From Albula goreensis (lineage: Eukaryota; Chordata; Actinopteri; Albuliformes; Albulidae): a DNA stretch of 64,000 nucleotides. The first letter of the stretch is position 1. Every line of letters begins with the position of its first letter. Location: assembly GCA_022829145.1 (NCBI GenBank), contig CM040746.1, forward strand, positions 4,797,499 to 4,861,498, in the 5' to 3' direction. Positions 25,251 through 37,095 of this stretch are shown here, piece by piece. The notes beneath the pieces are model-generated. The model worked only from the letters and a program-made list of their open reading frames with translations, searched no databases and was not told where the DNA came from. The position numbers were made by a program, and so were the translations under genes.

Positions 25251-28200
25251 TGTCGCTTCTCTACCTTAATTTTCAGTGTTGAAAATAGACGCCGAAAATA
25301 CACTTGAGTCAACAGTTTTCCTTATTTTGTGGCGATCATGTGAAAACGTATGGTATCTGTGGTTGTGGAATTCATGATTAGAGTTATATAAATTGATTCA
25401 AATTCTGTACACATTCGCTGAAGCCCTCCCCCTTGGTGTAATGGAAAGAGGACCTCGATACTTCCATGCTGGCAGAACTTTTCTTACTGAAGCCCGCAAG
25501 ACTGGCAAGCGTAATAATGTGTCATGAGGGTCTGAATGATCCATCGGAATAAGTTCTTTTCCACGGAGCAAGTAAATCACAGGATATATACCGTTTGTTC
25601 TTAGATGTATACATTCGTTCATTCCCACAGCATTTTCGGATTAATTTCCATTATCATTCGACATTTAGCTCACGTTCTACTCTGTTATATTGCGGTTATG
25701 ACAAAGATATGTATAGGTGGGCGCTCCGTAATATGTCAACATTGACCAAAGTCAATTTGCATTACAAACAACGTAGTAGATAGAATACAAGCAAGAAAGA
25801 GAGCATGCAAAAGAAATCCTGTTTCATAAAAGTATGAAAGAATAAAATGTGACATATGATATAGACTCTGGAGAATTCAGTGCAATCAAAGTCTCTTTTA
25901 CACACAATTAACCCTTACATGTTTTGTATGTGGTGAAGGAGAAATAGGTTCTGTACTACAAACAGGGTACAGTTTTTCCAAATTTTCCTTCACTGCCAAT
26001 CATAACATTTTGATTTAAATTTCCTAAATCTGGTGAGTAACAACAAAAAAGCATTCAACATTTGTGTGTACTATGCAAAGCTTTCAATCCGATTATCAAT
26101 TATATCTTTATTGATACTCACCAATACTGCAATGCCACCGGAGCGCAGGTACAAATCTCAGACTAGTTATTTGTCGTTGTCTTTTTACAATCAAGAGATT
26201 GTTTTTTTCCAGATTTTTGAGTAACTGATTTGTATCCAAGCGCAAACAACTATAACCCTAACTGAAAATGGTATGCCACGGGACGTGTGGAGTCAGGACG
26301 AAAGCGGGTCGCGTTGCGCTCATTTGCTGTCCACATGTCCTTCTCAGTTTGATGAGCGCAGTTTTAGTTTACATAAATTGAGCAGGCGAATGCCTTGTAC
26401 TACCCATTCGAAGCTTTCAGTTATTGACAGCTAATCAATGCCCACTGTATCCGCGATGCTAAATGGACACTTCTACTTCGTTTGATATGAACTGCGAAAC
26501 GACATCAATTTTATTATTCATCTTTTTAAAACGGACTGTAATGAAAGTAAATAACATACAAACGCAGCGTGATGTGTCGCTAATTTTACAAGAAGGTTAT
26601 GCATATACCTTTGAAAGCATCTAATTTATTAGTTTTATCTGAAGTGATATTATCGTGATGGCGCTATCAATGTGAAGGACATCCTTGCGCTGACGTAAAC
26701 CTTTGCGCAAATGTGTAGAAAATGTCCATTATTAGCCGTCCAGCAACAGGTAGGTCAACTCAATAGTTTTCTCAGTCATTCCTAGTCTTAAAAAGACATC
26801 TTATTGCTATGATGAGCAGTTGTATGTATTTTCCTGTGGTCTGACAAAAGGATTATTCTGCTGCTATAACTGTCTGACAGTTAGTTTAAGTTTTATTTAT
26901 TAACAATGTATATATTGTTCTATTGAACCATCCTTAGTAAAAATGTTTTTTGTTAGGATTTTGTTCACGTTTTTGTCTATGCATTGGTTTGACCATGTTT
27001 CTCTTCACGTCCTGTTGCGTTGCCTTGACGACGTTAGCCAAACCGTTTTCTTTATGATTATTAATTAGCGCGTGTACACATCTGTAATATTTAATACGAT
27101 TGCAAGATACTACGATTAAACGACAGTTAAAATATCACAGAGGTTTAGTTCCACATTCATTCATTCATTCATTTGCTTAAGCAGCTTACAATCAAATCGC
27201 GCAATTAGTTAAATATCCAATATGTTTTCGTAGTGACGACCAACTACTGCAATACCGACTAACCCAAAACAGCCTCGTGTTTCGCGTTTGTTTCCAAAAA
27301 GAATGGAACTCAACTTCGCTTTTAAAAAAGAGCGGACAGGGATGGAAATTTTAAGGGTGTATAATTTCATGTTGTAACGAGTCGCAACGGTTGCGGTGAA
27401 TAGATTTTTCCCCCAAATTGGCAGTTGAGTAAATGTAAGGTACCTCCTGTCCTGACTGTGCGGGAGAACATTTAATACTTACCTTGCCTGGAGGTAACGC
27501 AAGACTCGTTAGAAAGAGTAAAAAAAAATTTAAAATGAGAGAAAATAGATTCTGTCTCCGATCCACAATCCACTTCGAACGAATATTTTAGACAGCCCAA
27601 ACCCCGATACTGTAACGACTGCTCTAAACTCTCAGGCACAAGTTGACAAATGAAAGGCAAACTCGAAGCATTGGTTTCCAGTATACATTGTTGTATGCGA
27701 TGTTAATTATGTTCTATATAAAAAAAAAATAACGCGGGGCATAGTCCAGTATTGCCCTCTCATCACCTGATTGTTCACGGGTCTGCGCTGCACAGCCGGT
27801 TGGAAAAGGTTGCGTTCCCAGGTCACAGGATCTATATAGGTGCTATTTTTAGGGGAAACTGAACTCCTTTCGAAGTTTCTTTGCACGCTCTAGACTTTTC
27901 CAAGACACACCAAATGCGCGAGGCGGACAGCCGCGTGTAGACACGGATTATGACACGCATACACACAAACACACACTTAAAGCAAACCTGTCAGAGGGGC
28001 ACGCTGTCAGTCATCAACTGCTCCGGGTGGAGATGCTTTGACGCATGCTATAGGCTTTCAGTCCAACAGGCTGTTAGCATTCCACCAATAGTCTGATCTC
28101 AGCCTCTCGTTTTAAAATGCCATTTTTATACCTTTTTGTGTTGTGTTAGTTTTATAGGTATTTTAGTCATGGTTTCACGGTATTTCTGAAGCCAATGAAT

Positions 28201-28559
28201 CAAATAGATTAATATGTAGCCACAGAAATATATAAATAACAGACATCCCCGCTCCGTGACAGCAATATTATACCAGTAAAAAGCTCCATATGTTTTAATC
28301 AGATTTTACAAAAACCTGTCCATAAACCGCTGAGTACCGTGGTATTTTGTAGCTCTCAGCAAACAAAATGGCTTCTCTCCATAAGTAGATGAGATTCCAT
28401 CCAGGAACGGATGCCCACATGCAGGTTTAACTAGCAAGCCGGATGAGTGTAGCATTTATTAATCAAATCTTCACACGGGAATGGATTTCCAGGCAATGAC
28501 TGCAACGCAGCCAAGGTTGTGCAGAGTTCAAGCACAAATAAATAAAAAATGCAAAATGA
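25251..28559. other. Intergenic, AT-rich then CpG-containing
   Basis: 25.6-27.2 kb is AT-rich. 27.4-28.1 kb is richer in CpG and contains a MEF2/CArG-like cluster (27820-27852) and an orphan donor-like site (27482). Confidence 0.4.
27820..27852 (+). promoter_or_regulatory. NR half-site, CArG-like and MEF2 cluster
   Basis: AGGTCA at 27820-27825, TCTATATAGG at 27831-27840 (one base from the CArG box) and CTATTTTTAG at 27843-27852 (perfect MEF2 consensus) lie within 33 bp, 3.7 kb upstream of the fgf13 start. Motif match only. Confidence 0.35.
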
Positions 28560-28865
28560 AATAAAAAAATGAAACAAATATGGACATAAGGCTCCAACAG
28601 CTTTTATGGTGCAACAAAAATGCTTTGAACCTGCTAGAATCTGCTTTAAAAAGGTTCTATATCGCACCTAAAGAGAGTTAATTGCTCATAATCATAGGCT
28701 AACAATTTTGGTTCTATATAGAACCATTGATAAACCATCAAAAATCATTTGGCAAGACAGAACTGTTAATGGTTCTATATTTTACAACCTAATGCATTAA
28801 TGGTTCCATATAGTGCAAAATCAAGGTTCCACTATGATTTCAAGCAAAGACATCCTGTAGGGCTC
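28560..28865. mobile_element. Palindrome-rich non-autonomous element relic
   Basis: Holds the perfect 16-bp palindrome GGTTCTATATAGAACC (28710-28725) and several variants (AAGGTTCTATATCGCACC, ATGGTTCTATATTTTAC, ATGGTTCCATATAGTGC). This pattern is typical of small DNA-transposon-like repeats in fish. Ends not defined. Confidence 0.5.
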
Positions 28866-31506
28866 TTTCATTCATGGAGTGCGCTCATGAGTCATATCCG
28901 CTACACTAACACTGTTGTGCCAGCACACATTACAATTCTCCCAGCCAGCTAGCACAAAATATTCCCAGAGCGACGGAGAAGGTTAACGACATGCCCACTG
29001 GGTTAAGACCAAAAGAGACCTGACGTCCCGCAAAAGTTTTAGAATATTTTATTGTACCTGAGCAAAGGTCTGTTGAAAGTCACAGGAAAAAAGTTTCAGG
29101 TAAATAGCATTCATGGGATGTCATGGAAATTGGATGAATTCATACTTTTGAGGGCATATGACATAATATTCTGGGATAGCATTACAGCCAGGTCTCAAGT
29201 GGCATAAGAATAATAGTCATGCATGACATGAGGGTCAGACCTGATAGCAACCATAATGGTAAAGAGGTGCCTATACCAGTCTAAACAGAAAACTGCCATG
29301 TCAGTGTTACCGTCTCGCTCAGTGCTACACTCACACTGCACACAGCGCTCTGAGCTCTGTTAGTGGAGTCACGTTAAACCTCACACTGCACACAATGTCA
29401 CTATCTATCTTTCTTCAGTGTGGTGCAATGTTTGTATTATGGTGGATAGGGACAAATATTTTAAAATGGTAGTAGCAGCTCTGTCATTCTGTCTGAGAAT
29501 TTGAAACTTGAACACGTGTTAGGGGTCTTTACAACGTCAGTAGCTTTGATTGCTAATGCTCACCACCCTTTCTTTAAATTTCAGTACCAAATTAGTACAT
29601 TTCTGATAACACATAACACAGATAAAACTCTGCACACCCAACCGGAACACATTTGCTAATGAGACTAAGGTCCGTCACTACGTATTGATGATCTCACAAT
29701 GGGGTTGATGTGTGCGTGAAAAGGTAACCAAATCCGCTGTCAGCCAATCAGGTAACAGACAGCCAAAGGCAGGAAAGTTGACTCATATATTCGGATGCAG
29801 GATCAAAGATGGAGGCTCACAGGAGGCCTGTGTGGACATGCATAGGCTGGTGTTGTAGGCTCAGTGCTAGACTTTATGCAGTGGGTCAGGTTCAGCTTCA
29901 ACATTCAGTACAGCCTTAGAGGCCCTCCCACTTACTCACTAACTGCAAATCACAGTCAATCTTCATTCTGAAATATCGGATATGAGAGGTCATTTTCAAA
30001 ATGGGTCTGACTGAATCACGTGTACATCTGTGCGTGAATGTGCGTGTGTCCATGCAAAACTGTATGTGAGAATGTTTTTGTCTACATCTGTGTGTGCATG
30101 TGTGTACCTGTATGTGTGGGTATATTTGTGTGTGTGCATATTCCATATCTGTCTGTGTCTGCATGTGTTTGCGTGCGTGTGTGAGTGTGTCTGTGTTTGT
30201 GTAACAGTGCTTGTGTGTCTGCGCCTGTGTGTATGTGTTTGTGTGACAGCGCATGTTTTTGTTTTGAGTTCGTGTGTGTGTGTGTGCGTGCGTGTGTATG
30301 TGAGATACCAGTTATTACAAACACAGATGTTACTACAGTGAGCCTAAATGGCAGTTCCCTCTCATTGGTATTCATGAGATGTGAGAGCTTTAAGTGTAAT
30401 TACTCTGCCCAGTGTGCTGGCTTCAGAAGGAAATGCCGACATGCAAAACCCGAATCAATGAAGACTAACTGCAGTCAGCGCCCAGAGGTCAGACGGGTCA
30501 CGCAGTGCGCTTGATGAACGAGGTTCGGAGGTCATTCGGTGGATGAATTCATAAAAGCTGACTTGCGCTACATAATCCCCCTAAATGTGCTGAGTTTCAG
30601 GGTTAGAGACCCACGCACAACCTGTCATCTCCCAGTCAGCATCCACATCCCAGTTCACGAGTCATATATCTGTGCATATACATCATCAATCTTTATGTTG
30701 AGTTACTATGAGGAAATACAACATTAGCATGAGGCCAATGTACAAGTCCATTTAATCAGCTCAGCTGTTTTCACTTGAGTAAAGCAGGATTTTCAGTCTT
30801 GCTTGTTCCAAAGAAACTACCTCCATCCCCTCCTCTGTCCCCAAGACCAGAGTCTGTAAAAAGTTGTTTACGGGGCCAAAAGCACATTTTTTTACACCAC
30901 CTATTCCCTGGTGGTATTATCAGTAATAGGAGAATGAGACCAATAATGGATTGTACTTCAGTTAGCTGTCAATAACTGACATGTTTCAACCAATGAAAAG
31001 GTGCTTATCTTTACAACAAAATTTGATCCGTTTAAAATTGACTCAAGAGGTTTCTGGTTGCTCCAGCCATTTTGGTGTCATGGTACCCCATTCTGTCATC
31101 ACTGGGCAGTACTTCTTAATGCAGGTGTTTTGAATTGTATCTCTGAAATATGTTTATATTTAACGTTTCTTCTATGCAAAGTATGGGACAAAATGACATC
31201 ACCTGTTGGCGCCCAACATTGAAATATGGGGCCTGTGGCACCCCATACCTACACCAGCTGTTCCTGTGTGTGTGGTGCTCGGCTACACCCCCATGCGTCC
31301 CTCTGTAAGTGGGGTTAAGTGATGTCACTATCGCTGTGAGCATGGCACTTCCAAGCGTGGCAGTGGGGAAATGGACAACACCATTGGGGCTGATGGCCTT
31401 GCGTTGCACTCGTCGAGCTACACTTTACAAACCTGTCACTGAGGACTCTCTCTGGGCGGCGGAGCGTCTCTCTGTCAGCTTAGCAATTTCCACTCCACCG
31501 AGGCCT
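28866..31506. other. Intergenic, single-copy plus TG-rich tract
   Basis: No gene seen. 30020-30300 is TG-rich low complexity giving false ORFs. Confidence 0.45.
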
Positions 31507-31935
31507 TGCAGAGCAGGTGTGTGCAGAGCAGGATTGTGCGAAGTAGGAATGCAGAGCACGGCTGTGCAGAGCAGGTGTGTGCAGAGCAGGGCTATGCAAA
31601 GAAGGACTGCAGAGCAGGATTCTGCAGAGCAGAACTGTGCAGAGCAGGTGTGTGCAGAGCAGGGCTGTGCCGAGCAGGTGTGTTCAGAGCAGGACTGTGC
31701 ATAGCAGGACTGTGCGGAGTAGGTCTGTGCGGAGCAAGACTGTGCAGAGCAGGTGTGTGCAGAGCAGGACTGTGCATAGCAGGACTGTGCGGAGTAGGTC
31801 TGTGCGGAGCAAGACTGTGCAGAGCAGGTGTGTGCAGAGCAGGGCTGTGCAGAGCAGGACTGTGCGGAGTAGGTCTGTGCGGAGCAAGACTGTGCAGAGC
31901 AGGTGTGTGCAGAGCAGGGCTGTGCACAGCAGGTG
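31507..31935 (+). repeat. 15-bp minisatellite (TGTGCAGAGCAGGAC)
   Basis: About 28 units of 15 bp with variants (GGTGTG, GGACTG, GGAGTAGGTC), partly ordered into a higher-order block repeated near 31710-31900. 15 bp keeps several frames open, giving a false Cys-Arg-Ala-Gly protein of more than 100 residues. Confidence 0.94.
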
Positions 31936-34927
31936 TGTGTAGCTGCTCAGTTTGGGGCAAAACTGTTTACTGTTTGCGAACCTTTAAATTCAATTCCCAT
32001 GTGATTATTTTTTTAATTCAAATTCAATTCACATATTTTATTAATCTGACTTCAATTGTAAGGTGGATGATTATAATAAAACGGTGGCTGTCGTATTGCA
32101 GCCTGTGGACTGGGACAACATCACAGACATGGGGCTCCTGGGGTTACCGCCCCTGCTGTGGAGTCCTTACACAGTACACAGCACATTCAGCATCACGCGA
32201 AAAACCAGGATGCCTGTCCTGATGTTTCACAACTTGGTTCAGTGTTCAGGGGCTAAGTGTCATATTCACGGGACCATATTAACATTCTATACCACTGAAT
32301 GGTGCATCCATTGTTGGCTAATGGCTTCAATACAAAACCAAAAAGCTATCCCACTATGTACAGTATATGAGAAAAGAACCCTGTTTTGGTGATATTCATA
32401 ACCAGTGCATTTTCTGACTTCCTCATAGAATGATATACCATGTGTCGTGACGTGCTGTACACTCCCGCATGTGTCACAGATGTAATGCAGGTGTCAGAAA
32501 GTTTGTAAAATAACTGGGAAAATGAGGTAGCTTTACTTTTCCAACTAGTTCTGAGAACTCCTCCGTCACCACTCCCAGCTTCCCATTTGTGAGGGTTTCT
32601 TCACATAAAGCCAGAAGCTGGAGCGGACCTGCTCAGTCTGTCCCCGTCAGGTAAAACGGCTCCACGGTGAATCCAATGAGCTTCATCCACTTTGCATGTT
32701 TTCAACAGCACAGCCCCTCCCGCCCCTCCACCTCCCCACTGCAGAACGTTCTAGATTAAACCACATTTACAGCCAGGGAAGATTAAAGATATCATGTCGT
32801 CACCGAAGTGGACAGTCATTACTTGCACCTCCGATTGCTGGGTGACATCGTCGTGGGGCTGATGGGAGTTATGAGGGGGCCGCTGATTAACTGCGTGTCG
32901 GTGCATAGCGGGTACGCGGCCAGCCACAAATAGTCTGAGGTCAGCTGACCTTCATTGTCATCCGTGGTGTCCAATCCGATCCTGACATGGGAGGGAAGGC
33001 CCAAGGTTGTCCTTTGAGTAGGCCTTGCAGGTAATCCCGTGTTAATGAAATGGCCCAGGTCATTCCATAGATTTAAGATTGTTGGAGTATATATGGTTTT
33101 CAATCAGCTTCTGTAGTAAATTTTTATCTGCAATGTTGGCCACAGGCACATGTGCGCCCTGATGGACCAAACACTGTGTGGCCTCCTATACGAGCCCTCA
33201 TAGGCTTCAGCTCTGGGTGGCAATCACAGAGAGTAGCACACAGCCCTTCCCCCTTTGTAGGAGCATACACTGTTCTCTGCCTGGATAAACCAGATTAGGT
33301 TCACTCCTGAATGGTGCACCAAAAACAAGTGAGGGCTGCATCTCCTTCAAATGGTCACAGTGACCGACGTGGTGTTAAGTGAGACAAGTTTATTTGGACG
33401 AATCTGAAAATCAGAGACATAGATTTAGCCATTAGAGATAATTTCAGCTAGTATTTTTGAGAAAATGTTGTGACATAAAAAATGTAAAATTGTGGTGATT
33501 TATTCGAGTTTTCCCTATAGCCATGCACTACTGTTTGCAGATGCTGGCTTCAGCAACCGTCTGGGAGAGACAGATAACAGAATAATAAAACGAAGCTTTA
33601 GCATTTACCGCCGATAAGAAAACAAAGGTTATTTTAGCGTGGGCCGGGCCTTTGTCCCACAAAAGCATTTCCCAGCAGGCATTGCCAACATGCTCTTCCA
33701 ACCACTGTGACCTCCTAATGTCTAATGATTCATTTGATGCGCGCGGCCCAGCCCATGGAGACGGCAAAGCACAATGGACACTCTCATAGGTGGGAGTCTA
33801 CTGTAAAGAATAAAGAACACGGCATCCATCTACGGACTTACACACACGCTGAGCATGTCTCTGTGGGTGTCTGTCTGTCTCCGGTGTCTCTGTCTTCTGT
33901 TATGAATGCCTGTCAGAGCTTGTGTCATTTTGTCGAACTGCATTTTTGTATAAAATGTTTGAACGAAAGGAGAGTCTTCAGTCAATGCCCCAGTTTGTGG
34001 CTGAGTCGGGGGAAATCCTTCAACATTGCCCCAATCAGACAGGGGCCAGCGTCCTCATGAGACTTTGTAAATTTTCCTATTAACCACAGTAAAAAGAGAA
34101 CTACATGTTGTGTCTGTGGAACATTTGTAACATGTTTGTGTAGCAGTTGTGGCTGTAACATGTCATTGTGTAGCATGTCTGTAACAGTAGTGGCATGTTT
34201 GTGTGCACTGTAATTACACTCTCTCTTACTGTGGACACTGCTGTCGCTCTCTTCATCGGCATAGAGATTACTTTGCTACTCAGTATTGTACATTAGTCAG
34301 CAGATGTCAGGAGGAACAGCCATGCCAGAGAGCTGGGGTCATTTGAGAGTTGGCCAGTTGTCTCACCCACAGAGGCTGGGGTCAAAAGGTCATTGTATTC
34401 CTGTCACATGACCCAAGCCAAACTGGATAAATGCCCCCTGGGGTTTTCGATTTCCTTGCATCCTAGCTCTATCAGCTAAAGATTCCAGTTAGACCATTCA
34501 CTGTGGTTTACTCACATTTGGGAAGCAGGTGTAAGTGACACTAGCGCTAGTTTGCAGTTTGACATTGTTTTTTAGCAAACATTTCCCCCTCTTTTCTCCC
34601 ACTCACTGTTATTACCACCTTTGTCTCTGAGAGGGAATAGACAATCACACGTTCTCCTCTACAGCGTGCAACGCTGAGCTAGCGCTAGTCTTCACACCAC
34701 AGTCCCCAAACAGAGCTCACATAAATAGCAGTCACAGGAAGACACTTCCCATGCAGCTTCATGCTGGCAGACCGCGTACTCACAAATGACCAGCAGGGGT
34801 CGCTGATGAGACAGAGACGTCCTCAATGACTTAATCCCTCCCTTTTTGGGGGAGGTTAAAGCCAATTATGTGTTTCTCAACAAGGGTTTCTCCTGGCAAT
34901 GCTTGGCATGATCTGGATTTTGCCTTA
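31936..34927. other. Intergenic, single-copy
   Basis: No gene seen. 32800-33060 and 33590-33780 are high-complexity and could be conserved elements. Confidence 0.4.
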
Positions 34928-35163
34928 ACAGGATGCAGACTGTGGGGTCCATCCACACACTGGATCAGTTCCCTAACAGGATATAGACCACAGGGCCCAT
35001 CCACACACTGGAACAGTGTCTTAACAGGATATAGACCACGACGCCCATTCACACACTGGAACAGTGCCTTAACAGGATGCAGACTGTGGGGCCCATCCAC
35101 ACACTGGAACAGTGCCTTAACAGGATATAGGCCGCTGGGCCCATCCGCACACTGGAACAGTGA
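34928..35163 (+). repeat. 48-bp minisatellite
   Basis: About five copies of AACAGGATATAGACCACAGG then GCCCATCCACACACTGGAAC and AGTGCCTT. 48 bp preserves reading frame, hence open frames on both strands. Confidence 0.9.
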
Positions 35164-36004
35164 ATCATGAGTTAGACAGCTGCTTTTAAAATGTCTTGGA
35201 TGTTCCGGAACCCGAGCAAATTTGTAAAATTCCATCCAGTTTTAAAGGCTTAACAGGACTGGCCACCTGACAGATCGCCGGCGTGTGGTTAGACAGCGGA
35301 ACCCATTCAGCTGTTTCTCATACCAGGTTATTCCAGGCCATCCATGACCAAACACCAAACCCTTACCAAATGTGTTTCTGTGGAGAGAATGCTCAGTCAT
35401 GAGTTATTCAGCGTTGGTCCTTATCAGTGGGATGCAATGGGCGGTCAGTCCACGGAAATGAATACTGCTGAAGCATCATGGTAACTACATACAGTTTACA
35501 CATACAAGGGTGCTGTAGAGAGAAATCTGCTGTACAAACATTCCGGAAGGGTCAAGGGATCAAGGGATCAAAGGTCAGATTAAAGTCGAAGAGACCCTCT
35601 GAGTAATAAAGACTTGAACGACTAAATAAACCTGACAGACCTCAGGGCACTAAACAGTACGTCCATACCGGGAATAGAGCTTAGTGAGGGCGAAGCGCTA
35701 GAAGCAAGTTGTTTGGAAGTCTCACATCTAGTATTCAAACAGTGGTTTTACAGCCACCCCCTCACAGTCGAAACACACTCGCACACAATTACACATATGC
35801 AAGTCTGACTGTCATTTCATATTTGCGATCTCTTTAATTGAATCAGATGACAAAATGTTATCCTCTCTTTTGCTTTGGGAGGAACAAAGGGTATTTTTTT
35901 CTGGGGTAGATGAAAATGAAACTCCTGAATCACACAAAGAGAGCTGGAAGGGAGCTTAAATATTTGTCACATTCTCTGTGAGAGATTTGTCAAAGGGCAG
36001 GCTG

Positions 36005-36007
<3 letters not shown>
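35164..36007. other. Intergenic, single-copy
   Basis: No gene or repeat recognised. Confidence 0.4.

Positions 36008-36079
<72 letters not shown>
36008..36079. repeat. (AC)n microsatellite
   Basis: Pure AC of about 36 units, followed by CA-rich sequence to 36300. Confidence 0.97.
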
Positions 36080-36081
<2 letters not shown>

Positions 36082-36539
36082 TACATAAACCATACATACA
36101 AAAAGACACACATCGATACATATGAGCACACACACACATTCACATAGAAAGACACTCTCACATACACACACTTGCATTGATAGACATTTTCTTACACAAT
36201 GACATATACTGTGCACAAAGACACAGAACTCTCCCCCCAACACACACACACACACACAGACTTATTGCACACAGAAAGAGACACAGACACAGACACAAAA
36301 ATAAGGACGTACACTCCTGGGAAATGGGAGATGATACAACACAACGAGTATGGCAGGAACACCTATTGTATTTCTGTCCACTGAGTTCACATGTACTCAG
36401 CACAAAACACAAACTATAACCCCCTTCCACCCCCCACCGACCCCCCAGCAGCTCAGAGCAAACCTGAAACCCACACCATTACACTAGCGGTACACAATGG
36501 GATAAATTTAGGCAACCACCATTTTATTAACCTTACTAT

Positions 36540-37095
36540 ATTCATCAGGGGACTCTCATCCATAAGTGCCTCGTCTCAAGACCTAAACTTGTTAATCACT
36601 TAAACTACGATCCCTTCCAAGGTCCCTCCATGACACGGATTTCGGTATTCCTGAGGTTTTCATTACCTTCATCACCACATAAATCTTCCCAAGGCTGTTG
36701 ACCCCTGCCATCAAGACTGAGCTCTAATCACTACATTTGAGGTGAAAGAGTACTGTATATCTCTGACTGCTACACACGTAGTAGAGTGTTTACTCCAATT
36801 TACAGAGACAAGATAGAAGAGGAATAAAAGAGAGATAGTGAAGGGCATTAGTATGAAACCCTGGTCCGTGGAGAGCCAAAGATGTTTCTGGTTCCTGTTC
36901 TGCATGATCTTGATTATAGTTTGAGCAATTATTGAATACCTGAGCGAAAGTATTCAGTTTGAGTCCGTTCAAACTCCTCCTCCAGCTCCAGCACATAGGC
37001 ACATCCATTCATAAAGCCTAATAAATAAGAGATTGTGTGGTTACGGGCCTGAACGGGGCAAGAAACCGAAAGTCCAGGACCTGCCTATCCCAGGT
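36540..37095 (+). repeat. Duplicated non-coding segment, copy 1
   Basis: Core 36659-36775 (CACATAAATCTTCCCAAGGC .. GAGTACTGTATATCTCTGAC) is nearly identical to 42108-42226. Weaker similarity extends on both sides. Confidence 0.85.

Noticed and set aside
31506-32222. 238-codon Cys-Arg-Ala-Gly-rich frame
   Set aside because: It is read-through of the 15-bp minisatellite. The opposite strand and another frame are equally open, and there is no start context or domain.
34831-35235. 134-codon minus frame with FQCVDGP repeats
   Set aside because: Translation of the 48-bp minisatellite with short unique flanks.
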